A stretch of DNA of 64,000 nt from Salinarimonas sp052380005 (GTDB lineage: Bacteria; Pseudomonadota; Alphaproteobacteria; Rhizobiales; Beijerinckiaceae): NCBI GenBank assembly GCA_052380005.1, contig JBQTCJ010000002.1; one strand, written 5' to 3'. Position numbers and translations under genes: made by a program. Below, piece after piece: positions 1-8,296 of this stretch (position 1 is its first letter; each line of letters starts with the position of its first letter). The notes beneath the pieces are model-generated. The model saw only the letters and a program-made list of their open reading frames with translations. It did no database searches and was not told the DNA's origin.

Positions 1-518
1 TCTACCTCGCCCCCTCCGCGCTCACCGGGCCGGCGCGGGAGAGCGCGGCGCTGGAGGTGCTGGCGGAGCTCCTCGGCGGCGGGCCCACCTCCTACCTCTA
101 CCGCACGCTGGTACTCGACAAGGCCGTCGCGGTGAACGCGGGCGCCTGGTACATGGCGTCCGCCATCGACGACACCCGCTTCGCCCTCTACCTCGTGCCC
201 GCCCACGGCACGAGCCTCGAGGTGGCGGAGGAGGCGCTCGACGCCGCCATCCGCGCGATCCCCGACGCGGCGCTGGAGGAGGCGGCGATCGCCCGTGCCA
301 AGACGCGGCTCGTCGCCGAGACGGTCTACGCCGCCGACAGCCAGACGTCGCTCGCGCGCATCTACGGCGCGGCGCTCGCCATCGGCGAGACGATCGAGGA
401 CGTGAAGCGCTGGCCCTCGGACGTCGAGGCCGTGACGCGCGAGGACCTCGTCGCCGCGGCCGCGCGCGTGCTCGCCCCGCACCGCTCCGTCACCGGCGAG
501 CTCCGCAAGGCCGGCTGA
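1..518 (+). CDS. M16 family zinc metallopeptidase (C-terminal part, truncated by window start)
   Basis: The reading frame is already open at the left edge (first full codon at base 3) and ends at a TGA at 516-518, so only about 171 C-terminal residues are visible. They contain the LGGGPTSYLYRTL stretch and the alternating helix/strand pattern of the M16 C-terminal domain. Members of this family (pitrilysin, mitochondrial processing peptidase) degrade peptides. In bacteria they often occur as two adjacent genes, one with the HxxEH zinc site and one without. The next gene lacks HxxEH, so this is probably the catalytic partner. Its active site would lie upstream of the window and cannot be checked here. 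Confidence 0.85.
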   Translation, partial: YLAPSALTGPARESAALEVLAELLGGGPTSYLYRTLVLDKAVAVNAGAWYMASAIDDTRFALYLVPAHGTSLEVAEEALDAAIRAIPDAALEEAAIARAKTRLVAETVYAADSQTSLARIYGAALAIGETIEDVKRWPSDVEAVTREDLVAAAARVLAPHRSVTGELRKAG

Positions 519-557
519 GGCGTCACGCATTCGGGAAGACCCGAGGAAGGATCATCC

Positions 558-1832
558 ATGTCCGTCGCCGTCACGCCCGTGACCGCCCCTCCCGCGAAGG
601 TGGGGCGCGTGATCACGCCCGCCGGCATCGAGGTCTGGCACGTCGAATCGCACGTCGTCCCGCTCGTCGCGGTCTCGTTCCTGTTCGAGGGTGGCGCCGC
701 GCAGGACCCGCAGGGCAAGGCCGGCCTCGCACAGACCACCGCGCGCCTCCTCGACGAGGGCGCGGGCCCCCACCCCTCCGCGGCCTTCCACGAGCGCCTG
801 GCGGACCGGGCGATCGAGCTGTCGTTCAACGCCGGTCCCGATTCGCTCGGCGGCTCGCTGAAGACGCTGACCCGCCACGCCGACGAGGCGTTCGACCTGC
901 TGCGCCTGGCGCTGCTCGAGCCGCGCTTCGACGAGGAGGACGTCGAGCGCGTGCGCGCGCAGTCGATGGCCGGCCTGCGCTACCAGATGAAGGACCCCGG
1001 CACCGTCGCCTCTCGCCGGTTCTTCGCGGAGGCCTTCCCGGGCCATCCCTACGGCACGCCGACCTCCGGCACGCTCGACAGCCTGCCCGCGATCGGCCGC
1101 GATGACGTCGTCGCGCTCCATCGGGGGCAGGCCGCGCGGGCGCGCCTGAAGGTGGCGGTCGTCGGCGCCATCGGCGCCGACGAGGTCGCGCGGCGGGTCG
1201 ACCACGCCTTCGGCGCGCTCCCCGCGGAGCCCACCCTCGCCCCCGTGGCGCCCACCGCGATCGCGGACGTCGGCGCGCGCCACGTCGTCGAGATCGAGGT
1301 GCCTCAGTCGGTGATCCGCTTCGCGATGAACGGCCTGCCCTGGTCGGACCCCGACTTCGTGCCGGCCTACGTGCTCAACCACGTGCTCGGCGGCGGCGCC
1401 TTCACCTCGCGCCTCTTCCAGGAAGTGCGCGAGAAGCGCGGGCTCGCCTACTCGGTGGGCACCTCGCTCGCGACCTTCCGCGCGGCATCGATGACTTGGG
1501 GCTTCACCGCGACCAAGAACGAGCGCGTGCCCGAGGCGCTGTCCGTGATCGCGGGCGAGATCGACCGGCTGCGTGAGGAGGGACCCTCCGCCGAGGAGCT
1601 GGAGAAGGCGAAGGCCTACCTCACCGGCTCCTATCCGCTGGGCTTCGACACCTCGACGAAGATCGCGAGCCAGCTCGTGCAGATCGCCTTCAACGATCTC
1701 GGCATCGACTACGTCGCCCGCCGCAACGCGCTGGTCTCGGCGGTGACGCTCGACGACGTCCGTCGCGCCGGCGCGCGCATGCTCGGCGACGGGCGCATGC
1801 TCACGGTGATCGCCGGCAAGCCGGAGCTGTGA
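558..1832 (+). CDS. M16 family peptidase-like protein, probably the non-catalytic partner
   Basis: 424 residues, the usual length for a bacterial M16 subunit. The N-terminal domain has SFLFEGGAAQD followed by GLAQTTARLLDEG at the place where active enzymes carry HFLEH, so the zinc ligands are missing. The C-terminal domain keeps LNHVLGGGAFTSRLFQEVRE and KRGLAYSVG, the region that supplies the substrate-binding Arg/Tyr pair in two-subunit M16 enzymes. It starts 39 bp after the previous gene, behind a GAGGAAGGAT Shine-Dalgarno region, which fits an operon and a heterodimer. No signal peptide is evident at this start. Heterodimer formation is inferred from characterised M16 pairs. Confidence 0.88.
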   Translation: MSVAVTPVTAPPAKVGRVITPAGIEVWHVESHVVPLVAVSFLFEGGAAQDPQGKAGLAQTTARLLDEGAGPHPSAAFHERLADRAIELSFNAGPDSLGGSLKTLTRHADEAFDLLRLALLEPRFDEEDVERVRAQSMAGLRYQMKDPGTVASRRFFAEAFPGHPYGTPTSGTLDSLPAIGRDDVVALHRGQAARARLKVAVVGAIGADEVARRVDHAFGALPAEPTLAPVAPTAIADVGARHVVEIEVPQSVIRFAMNGLPWSDPDFVPAYVLNHVLGGGAFTSRLFQEVREKRGLAYSVGTSLATFRAASMTWGFTATKNERVPEALSVIAGEIDRLREEGPSAEELEKAKAYLTGSYPLGFDTSTKIASQLVQIAFNDLGIDYVARRNALVSAVTLDDVRRAGARMLGDGRMLTVIAGKPEL

Positions 1833-1857
1833 GACCCGTGGCGGCGCCTGCGCGCCG

Positions 1858-2682
1858 TCAGCCTCCGCGCCGCGCGAGCACGGCGCACATCCGGTCGATG
1901 GTCCGGCGGACCTCGGGGAGGTGGCGGTCGTCCTGGTGGGTGACGAGCCATTGCTCGTGGGCGAGCTCGGGAACGGTCTCGCCGACGCGCGCGAGCCCCG
2001 GCTCCTCGTCGCCGACGAAGGTCGGCAGCAGGGCGACGCCCTTGCCGGCCAGCGCGAGGTCGAGGCTGTTGCGCGGCGCGACGACCTCGCAGAGCGCATG
2101 CGCGCCGATCGTGCGGTCGAGCCAGCGGGCCGAAGGCGTGTCGGCGGCGACCTTGATCCAGAGATCCGGCGCGCCCGGCGCGGCGTAGGGCGCGAACTCG
2201 ACGCGCGCCAGCTTCCGCCCCGCCAGCCCGTCCTCCGCCGGAGGCCGGTTGCGAAAGCCGATGACCGCCTCGCGCCGCGAGATGTGCAGGATGTTCTCCG
2301 CCGCGATGAAGCGCAACCGCACGTCGGCGGGGTTCCCGGTGATCTCGTCGAGCCGTGCGAGCAGCGCGCGCGTCGTCCAGGTGCCGGCCGAGACCTTCAC
2401 CAGCGGGCGCGCGCCCGGGTCGGGGCGCGCGATCAGCCGCTGGATGCGCGTCTCGACGTCGGCGAGGTCCGCCATCAGCGCGCGCCCGTCGGCGGTGGGC
2501 TCGTAGCCGCGCTCGTGGCGCACGAACAGCTCGCGGCCGAGCGCGCGCTCGAGCGCGTACATCCGCCGGCCAAGCGTCGCCGGGCTCGTCCCGGTCAGCC
2601 GCGCCGCCGGCGAGAGGCCGCCCGCGCGCGCCACCGCCAGGAAGAGGTGGAGGTCGCTCCAGCCGGGGTCCCCGTCGGCCAT
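1858..2682 (-). CDS. LysR-family transcriptional regulator
   Basis: 274 residues, slightly short for the family. The N-terminal winged helix is clear at about residues 8-66 (LHLFLAVARAGGLSPAARL, then TLGRRMYALERALG), followed by a periplasmic-binding-protein-like effector domain. It is divergent from the aldo/keto reductase gene at 2888. A perfect 11-bp inverted repeat lies 23 bp upstream of its start codon (2705-2730), the expected place for an autoregulatory LysR site. The likely target is therefore itself plus the aldo/keto reductase. The effector cannot be read from the sequence. Its 3' end faces the M16 gene at 26 bp. Confidence 0.88.
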   Translation of the reverse strand: MADGDPGWSDLHLFLAVARAGGLSPAARLTGTSPATLGRRMYALERALGRELFVRHERGYEPTADGRALMADLADVETRIQRLIARPDPGARPLVKVSAGTWTTRALLARLDEITGNPADVRLRFIAAENILHISRREAVIGFRNRPPAEDGLAGRKLARVEFAPYAAPGAPDLWIKVAADTPSARWLDRTIGAHALCEVVAPRNSLDLALAGKGVALLPTFVGDEEPGLARVGETVPELAHEQWLVTHQDDRHLPEVRRTIDRMCAVLARRGG

Positions 2683-2704
2683 TCCGTTCCGCTCCGCCCT
2701 CGCG

Positions 2705-2730
2705 CGGGCTTTTCACCCATGAAAAGCCCG
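2705..2730. promoter_or_regulatory. Perfect inverted repeat, probable LysR operator
   Basis: CGGGCTTTTCA (2705-2715) and TGAAAAGCCCG (2720-2730) are perfect reverse complements separated by CCCA. The repeat sits in the divergent LysR/aldo-keto reductase promoter, so a terminator is unlikely. The TTTTCA-N4-TGAAAA core resembles LysR-type operators. Binding by the adjacent regulator is inferred. Confidence 0.6.
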
Positions 2731-2887
2731 CTTCAAACCATCGCGTTCAGATACCGGGAAGAGGACGCTAGCTTGGGTGGCGGGTCAAGGGTGGGCGCAC
2801 GCGGCGACGGGCGAATCGCGGCGCCGCTCGTGGTGCAGGGATGCCCTCCGCCCCGATGGTCCGGCCACCCGCAAGAGGAGAACCATC

Positions 2888-3940
2888 ATGACGCAACGAT
2901 CGGACGCCACGGCACCCATGCCCACGGCTCCCCTCGGACGGGGCGGCCCCATCGTCTCGCGCATGGCGCTGGGCACGATGACCTTCGGCGTCGAGACCGA
3001 CGAGGCCGAGGCCCATCGCCAGCTCGACATGTTCGTCGACCACGGCGGCACCTTCATCGACACGGCCGACGTCTATGCCGGTGGTGGTTCGGAGGAGATC
3101 ATCGGCCGCTGGGGCAAGAAGCGCGGCGGCATGGACGATCTCGTCGTCGCCACGAAGGGCCGCTTCGGCCCGCCCGCCGGCAGCACCGGCGCCTCGCGCC
3201 GCGCACTCACGCGCTGCGTCGACGCCAGCCTGAAGCGCCTGCAGGTCGAGGCGATCGACCTCTACTTCGTGCACGGCTGGGACAAGGACGTCGAGGTCGC
3301 CGAGACGCTCGCGACGCTGCGCGACCTCGTCGCCGCCGGCAAGATCCACCACGTCGCCTGGTCGAACCTGTCGGGCTGGCAGCTCGAGCGGATCGTCACC
3401 ACGGCGAGGCTCGGCGGCTACCCGTCGCCCGTCTGCATCCAGCCGCACTACAACATGCTGGAGCGCGGGGCCGAGCTCGAGCTGATCCCCTGCGCGCTGG
3501 AGGCGGGAATCGGCCTCACCCCCTGGTCGCCGCTCGGCGGAGGCTGGCTCACCGGCAAGTACGGCGCGCAGAGCCGCCCGAGCGGCGCGACGCGGCTCGG
3601 CGAGGACCCGAACCGCGGCGTCGAGGCCTACGACCTGCGCAACACCGAGCGGACCTACGCGGTCCTCGACGTTCTGCGCTCCGTCGCCGAGCGCCACGGG
3701 CGGCCGATGTCGCACGTGGCGCTGGCCTGGCTCCTGTCGCGGCCCGGCGTCGCCTCGATCCTGCTCGGTGCGCGCACCACGACGCAGCTGAAGGAGAACC
3801 TCGACGCCGCCGACCTCGTGCTCGCGCCCGAGGACGTCCAGGCGCTCACCGAGGTCTCCGCCCGCGGCGTGCCGGCCTATCCCTACCAGTTCCTCCAGGA
3901 CTGGGCGAAGGTGGACCACTGGGCGCGCCTCGGCACCTGA
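2888..3940 (+). CDS. Aldo/keto reductase
   Basis: 350 residues starting at an ATG preceded by AAGAGGAG. An in-frame start 111 bp upstream exists but has no family-like sequence. The TIM-barrel aldo/keto reductase catalytic tetrad is visible: Asp58 and Tyr63 (FIDTADVY), Lys90 (VATKG) and His129 (LYFVHGWD). The C-terminal ILLGARTTTQLKENLDAAD stretch is the NADP-binding region typical of AKR families that act on sugars or reactive aldehydes. It catalyses NAD(P)H-dependent carbonyl reduction; the substrate is unknown. The divergent LysR gene is its likely regulator. The gene ends 9 bp from the stop of the convergent rbsD-like gene. Confidence 0.9.
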   Translation: MTQRSDATAPMPTAPLGRGGPIVSRMALGTMTFGVETDEAEAHRQLDMFVDHGGTFIDTADVYAGGGSEEIIGRWGKKRGGMDDLVVATKGRFGPPAGSTGASRRALTRCVDASLKRLQVEAIDLYFVHGWDKDVEVAETLATLRDLVAAGKIHHVAWSNLSGWQLERIVTTARLGGYPSPVCIQPHYNMLERGAELELIPCALEAGIGLTPWSPLGGGWLTGKYGAQSRPSGATRLGEDPNRGVEAYDLRNTERTYAVLDVLRSVAERHGRPMSHVALAWLLSRPGVASILLGARTTTQLKENLDAADLVLAPEDVQALTEVSARGVPAYPYQFLQDWAKVDHWARLGT

Positions 3941-3949
3941 GCGCCCGCG

Positions 3950-4369
3950 TCAGGCCGGCGGCACGACGCCGATCGTGACGAGCAGGTTCGCGAACAGCCG
4001 CTGGTCGCCGGTGGCGATGGCGAGCGAGACGTGCGGATCGGCCGCTTCCTCGTAGAAGGGGAAGCGGCCGAACGCGTCGAGGGCGATGCCGGGCATCAGT
4101 TCGCGGAAGCGCGCGAAGATCTCGGGCTCGGGCCCCTCCTCGGGCACCATCACGGCGGCGGCCTCGATCGGGATCGTCTCGACGAGGACCGCGAGCACGT
4201 CCGTCACCGAGACGAGGCCCGGCGCGAGGTTGAGGCACACCAGGCTCGAGCCCGGCCCGCGTTTCGTCTTGAACGGGTAGTTCCCGTCGCAGATCAGGAC
4301 CTTCGAGCCGTGGCCGGAACGGGCGAGCTCGGCGAGGATGTCGGGGTGCTGCAGGCGTCCGTTGAGCAT
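3950..4369 (-). CDS. RbsD/FucU-family sugar mutarotase
   Basis: 139 residues, full length for the RbsD/FucU fold. These proteins interconvert anomers or pyranose/furanose forms of ribose or fucose. The conserved N-terminal segment RSGHGSKVLICDGNYP holds the catalytic His of the family (GHG in place of GHGD). The C-terminal FANLLVTIGV also fits. It is the last gene of the eight-gene minus-strand run that begins at 11839, 39 bp after the preceding HAD gene. It probably supplies the right sugar form to the operon's PfkB kinase; FucU-like or RbsD-like specificity cannot be settled by eye. Confidence 0.85.
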   Translation of the reverse strand: MLNGRLQHPDILAELARSGHGSKVLICDGNYPFKTKRGPGSSLVCLNLAPGLVSVTDVLAVLVETIPIEAAAVMVPEEGPEPEIFARFRELMPGIALDAFGRFPFYEEAADPHVSLAIATGDQRLFANLLVTIGVVPPA

Positions 4370-4408
4370 GGGGTGTTCCTTTCGTGCGGTGCGGGTTCGG
4401 CGGCGGCC

Positions 4409-5059
4409 TCAGAGCCAGCGCGGGAGATCGGCGAGGTCGCGGCAGACGCCGCAGGCGCCTTCCCGGAGCAGGGTATCTTCGTCTTCCGGCAGCGCATGGC
4501 CGCCGCCGAGGAAGGCGAGGACACGCATGCCGGCGGCACGCGCCGCGCGGACGCCGCGCCGATTGTCCTCGACGACGAGGCAGGCGTCGGGCGCCACGCC
4601 GAGCGCCCGTGCCGCGTGGCGGTAGAGGTCCGGCGCGGGCTTGGGCCGCGCCACCATCTCGGCCGCGTAGACGTGCGGCGCGAAGAGGTCGAGGAGGTCG
4701 GCGCGCGCGAGCGAGCGCCGCAGCCGTGCGAGCGGGCTGTTGGAGGCCACCGCGCGGGGCAGGGCGATGCCGGCCACGGCCGCGCGCACGCCGGGCATCG
4801 GCGCGGCGCGGGCGACGGCGGCGTCGACGGCGGCGATCACCCGCGCGTCGAGATCCTCGGGAAAGGTCGTGCCCCGCTCGGCAGCGAGCGTCGCCGCGCC
4901 GTCGCGGTGGCTCCAGCCGCGAAACCGCGCGACGTAATCCTCGACCTCGAGCCCCGGGCAGGAGGCGGCGAGCACCCGCGCCACCGCACGGTCGGCCGGA
5001 TGCTCGCTGTCGACGAGCACGCCGTCGCAGTCGAAGATCACCGCCCGCGTGCGGCTCAT
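4409..5059 (-). CDS. HAD-superfamily phosphatase/phosphomutase (beta-phosphoglucomutase-like)
   Basis: 216 residues. Motif I is AVIFDCDGVLVDSE (residues 6-19) with the nucleophile Asp and the second Asp. A four-helix cap follows, then motif II in AVASNS, the motif III Lys in RPKPAPDLY, and motif IV VVEDNRRGV. This is the HAD subfamily I pattern of beta-phosphoglucomutases and small sugar-phosphate phosphatases. The start overlaps the stop of the upstream HAD gene by 4 bp (ATGA), so the two are translationally coupled. The substrate is presumably a phosphosugar made or used in the operon. It resembles its neighbour closely enough to suggest tandem duplication. Confidence 0.87.
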   Translation of the reverse strand: MSRTRAVIFDCDGVLVDSEHPADRAVARVLAASCPGLEVEDYVARFRGWSHRDGAATLAAERGTTFPEDLDARVIAAVDAAVARAAPMPGVRAAVAGIALPRAVASNSPLARLRRSLARADLLDLFAPHVYAAEMVARPKPAPDLYRHAARALGVAPDACLVVEDNRRGVRAARAAGMRVLAFLGGGHALPEDEDTLLREGACGVCRDLADLPRWL

Positions 5060-5739
5060 GCCCGCCTCCGGTCGCGCGCCGCCTCCGCGAGGAAGGGCAC
5101 CTCGTCGAGGCGCGATATGCGGGCGGTGGCGCCGGGGAAATCGAGCCGCGCGGTCAGCGCGTGCGGCCAGGCGAGGACGGGGACGCCTGCCGCCCGCGCG
5201 GCGGCGACGCCGACCGGCGTGTCCTCGATCGCGAGGCAGTCCCCCGGCGCGAGGCCGAGCCGCGCGCAGGCGTGCAGGTAGGGATCCGGCGCGGGCTTCG
5301 TGCGCGTGACGTCCTCGCGCGAGACGGTGAAGGCGAGCGCGGTGCCGATGCCGAGCGCGGCGACGTTGGCGTCCAGGATGCGGCGCTCCGCGGTCGAGAC
5401 GCAGGCCTGCGGCACGCCGCGCGCCGCGAGCGCGCCGACGGTGTCGATCACGCCCTCGCGCGCCATGCCGGCGTGCACGCCGTCGAGGTAGTGCGCCTCC
5501 ACCGCGGCGATCCAGTCCTCGCGCGGGGTGTCGAGCCCCCGCTCGCCGAGGTGGAGCCAGACCTCCGGCAGGCTGCGGCCGAGCAGCGCGACGTTCTCCT
5601 CCGGCGCGAGCACGACGGGGGAGCGCGCGAGCGCGTGCCGCGCGGCCTCGTAATGCAGGGGCTCGCTGTCGATGAGGACGCCGTCGACGTCCCAGATCAC
5701 GGCACGCGGGGCGAGGTCGGCGAGGAATGCGAGGCTCAT
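5056..5739 (-). CDS. HAD-superfamily phosphatase/phosphomutase, second copy
   Basis: 227 residues beginning MSLAFLADLAPRAVIWDVDG. Motif I is AVIWDVDGVLIDSEPLH, motif II CVSTAE, motif III RTKPAPDPY and motif IV AIEDTPVGVAAARAAG, all in order. The cap carries the Glu/His-rich helices typical of beta-phosphoglucomutase-like HADs. It overlaps the downstream HAD gene by 4 bp and its own start overlaps the PfkB kinase stop by 4 bp. The two HADs share motif spacing but differ in cap residues, so they may act on different phosphosugars. Phosphatase versus mutase activity cannot be told from the sequence alone. Confidence 0.87.
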   Translation of the reverse strand: MSLAFLADLAPRAVIWDVDGVLIDSEPLHYEAARHALARSPVVLAPEENVALLGRSLPEVWLHLGERGLDTPREDWIAAVEAHYLDGVHAGMAREGVIDTVGALAARGVPQACVSTAERRILDANVAALGIGTALAFTVSREDVTRTKPAPDPYLHACARLGLAPGDCLAIEDTPVGVAAARAAGVPVLAWPHALTARLDFPGATARISRLDEVPFLAEAARDRRRA

Positions 5740-6647
5740 GTGGTCCTCCGGGTGGCGAGGGGAGCGAGCGCCGCGGCGGGCGCCTGCGGGCCGGGATGGG
5801 CGCACTTCACGGCGGCGACGGCGGCGGCCCGGGCCATGCGATCGGCGAGATCGCGGCCCTCCCGCAGCGCCGCGACCCAGCCCGCGTGGAAGGCGTCGCC
5901 CGCCCCCGTCGTGTCGACGACGGTGCAGGGCGCGGCGGGCGTGCGCACGATCCGCTCGCCCTCCGCACCGACGGCGCCCGCGGCGCCCATCGTGGCGACG
6001 ACGACCCGCGGCCCGCGGGCGGCGAGCGCGCGCACGGCGCCCTCGGGATCGTCGATCCCCGCCATCGCGCACAGGACCGCCGCGGGCGCGATCAGGTCTG
6101 TGACGAGCTCGAGGAGCCGCGCGTCCGCGGGATCGCGGGTCTCGAGATCGCACACGACGGCGAGGCCGCGGGCGCGGGCGAGGGTGGCGAGGCGCACGAA
6201 GGCGTCGCGCTCGTAGCCGTCGCCGTAGAGGATCGCGACGCCCGCCAGCAGGTCCTCGCCCGTCGGCAGCGGCGTGGCGAGGAGCGCGGGATCGCGGCGC
6301 ATCACGATCGTGCGCTGGCCGCTCACACGGTCGACGATCACCGAGGCGGCGATGGTGCGCGCGGGGAGGGTGGGGGAGGCGCGCGTGTCGATGCCGTCCG
6401 CCGCCATCGCCGCGCGGGTGAAGCGGCCCGCCTCGTCGTCGCCGAAGCGGCCGAGGAAGCGGGCGGGGACGCGAAGCCGCGCGAGCGTCGCCGCCGCGTT
6501 CGCGGCCTGGCCGCCGGCGTGGAGGCTCCACTCCTCGCAGAAGACCTTCTCGTCGAGCGCGAGCCCGTCCACGACGAGGACCTCGTCGGCGATGTTGTTG
6601 CCGACGACGAGGACGCCGTCGGCGAAGAGGTTTTCGGTCTCGCTCAT
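5736..6647 (-). CDS. PfkB-family carbohydrate kinase
   Basis: 303 residues. The ribokinase fold is recognised by the N-terminal GNNIADEVLVVDGLAL with HAGGQAANAAATLARL (residues 43-58), the sugar-binding GG motif. The C-terminal DTTGAGDAFHAG (245-256) forms the anion hole, with Asp251 as the catalytic base. The enzyme phosphorylates a sugar or nucleoside with ATP; the substrate is unknown. It overlaps the flanking GH13 and HAD genes by 4 bp each. A GH13 glucosidase, a kinase and HADs in this order suggest hydrolysis of a glucoside followed by handling of one released moiety. Confidence 0.9.
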   Translation of the reverse strand: MSETENLFADGVLVVGNNIADEVLVVDGLALDEKVFCEEWSLHAGGQAANAAATLARLRVPARFLGRFGDDEAGRFTRAAMAADGIDTRASPTLPARTIAASVIVDRVSGQRTIVMRRDPALLATPLPTGEDLLAGVAILYGDGYERDAFVRLATLARARGLAVVCDLETRDPADARLLELVTDLIAPAAVLCAMAGIDDPEGAVRALAARGPRVVVATMGAAGAVGAEGERIVRTPAAPCTVVDTTGAGDAFHAGWVAALREGRDLADRMARAAAVAAVKCAHPGPQAPAAALAPLATRRTT

Positions 6648-8296
6648 GCGGCGGCTCCGAAGAAGGCGCCCCAGCGGGGCAGGAGGACGCGGCTCTCGCC
6701 GACGTCGCTGTCGAAGCCGTGACCCTCGGTGGCGACGAAGCGGCCGGGGAGAACGCCGCCCTCGCCGGTCAGGTCGAAGGCGCAGACCATCGCCGCGGCG
6801 CCGAGCCGGCGCTCGAAGGCGAGCACGCCCTCGGGCGCCTCGATGAAGCGCATCTCGCCCCGGCGCAGCACGTCGTTCCTCTTGCGCCAAAGCAGGAAGC
6901 GCCGCACGCCGGCGAGGGCGGAGGCGGGATCGGCGCGCTGCGCGTCGACCGCGAGCGCGCGGTGCGCGTCGGGCACGGGCAGCCACGGCGTGCCGGCGGT
7001 GAAGCCCGCGTGCGGCGCCCGCGCCTCCCAGGGCATCGGCGTGCGCGAGCCGTCGCGGCCCTTGTAGCTCGGCCAGAAGCGCCGGCCGTAGGGGTCCTGG
7101 AGATCCGCGAAGGCGACCTCGGCCTCGGGCAGCCCGAGTTCCTCCCCCTGGTAGAGGCACGACGAGCCGCGCAGGCTCGTGAGCAGCGCCACCAGCATGC
7201 GGGCGAAGGCGGGATCTCGACCCTGCGCGCCCCAGCGCGACTGGGCGCGCACCACGTCGTGGTTGGAGAAGGCCCAGCAGGGCCAGCCGCCGCGCACGGT
7301 CTTCGCCGCATCCTCGAGGAGCGCGCGCAGGGTCGGCGTCTCGAAGGGGGCCGAGAGGAGCTCGAACGTGTAGCCCATGTGCAGGCGGTCCTCGCCCGCG
7401 GTGTAGAGCTCGAGCAGCGCGTGCGAGCCGTCCGCCGCGATCTCCGCCATCGTCGCGACGCCGGGCCGGTCGCCGATCGCCGCGCGGTAGGCGCGCAGGA
7501 AGTCGACGGTTTCGGGCCGGGTCTTGTCGTTCTCGTGGATCTGCATGTTGTAGGGGTTCGCCCGCGGGATGCCGTCGTCGCCCTTGGGCCGGGCGAGAAG
7601 CGCGCGCAGCTCCGCTTCGGGCCGGGGCGGGTTGTCGTGCAGCTGCGGGTCGTGGTGGAAGAAGTTGACGCTGTCGAGCCGGAAGCCGTCGACGCCCCGG
7701 TCGAGCCAGAAGCGCGACACGTCGCACACCGCCGCCTGCACCTGCGGGTGGAACAGGTCGAGCGCCGGCTGCTCCGGCAGGAACTTGTGCAGGTAGTACT
7801 GTCGGCGCTCGGGCGACCAGGTCCAGGCGATGCCGCCGAACAGCGAGAGCCAGTTGTTCGGCGGCCCGCCGTCCGGGCGCGCGTCCGCCCAGACGTACCA
7901 GTCCGCCTTCTCGTTCTCGCGCGAGGCCCGGCTCTCCAGGAACCAGGGATGCGCATCCGAGGTGTGGCAGAGGATCTGGTCGATCAGGACCTTCAGCCCG
8001 AGCGCGTGGGCGCGCGCCACCACGCGGTCGAAGTCGGCGAGCGTGCCGAAGCGCGGGTCGACCGCGCACATGTCGGAGACGTCGTAGCCGAAGTCGCGCA
8101 TGGGGGAGGTGAAGAAAGGCGCGATCCAGATCGCGTCGACGCCGAGATCCGCGACGTGGTCGAGCCGCTCGGCGATGCCGGCGAGATCACCGAGCCCGTC
8201 GCCGTCGGCGTCCATGAAGCTGCGGGGGTAGATCTGGTAGACGACGGCGCCGCGCCACCAGTCGCCGTCGCCGTCGCGTGCGAGCTGCGTGTTCAT
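6644..8296 (-). CDS. GH13 alpha-glucosidase (alpha-amylase family)
   Basis: 550 residues, typical of oligo-1,6-glucosidase/alpha-glucosidase enzymes of GH13. It opens with WWRGAVVYQIYPRSFMDADG, the family hallmark. The nucleophile Asp208 lies in DGFRLDS, the acid/base Glu285 in TMAEI, and the transition-state Asp347 in FSNHD. There is no signal peptide, so it acts in the cytoplasm on an imported or internally made glucoside. It overlaps its neighbours by 4 bp. Its pairing with a GlgM-like glycosyltransferase just upstream suggests turnover of an internally made alpha-glucoside. Trehalose, sucrose or isomaltose specificity cannot be decided by eye. Confidence 0.92.
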   Translation of the reverse strand: MNTQLARDGDGDWWRGAVVYQIYPRSFMDADGDGLGDLAGIAERLDHVADLGVDAIWIAPFFTSPMRDFGYDVSDMCAVDPRFGTLADFDRVVARAHALGLKVLIDQILCHTSDAHPWFLESRASRENEKADWYVWADARPDGGPPNNWLSLFGGIAWTWSPERRQYYLHKFLPEQPALDLFHPQVQAAVCDVSRFWLDRGVDGFRLDSVNFFHHDPQLHDNPPRPEAELRALLARPKGDDGIPRANPYNMQIHENDKTRPETVDFLRAYRAAIGDRPGVATMAEIAADGSHALLELYTAGEDRLHMGYTFELLSAPFETPTLRALLEDAAKTVRGGWPCWAFSNHDVVRAQSRWGAQGRDPAFARMLVALLTSLRGSSCLYQGEELGLPEAEVAFADLQDPYGRRFWPSYKGRDGSRTPMPWEARAPHAGFTAGTPWLPVPDAHRALAVDAQRADPASALAGVRRFLLWRKRNDVLRRGEMRFIEAPEGVLAFERRLGAAAMVCAFDLTGEGGVLPGRFVATEGHGFDSDVGESRVLLPRWGAFFGAAA

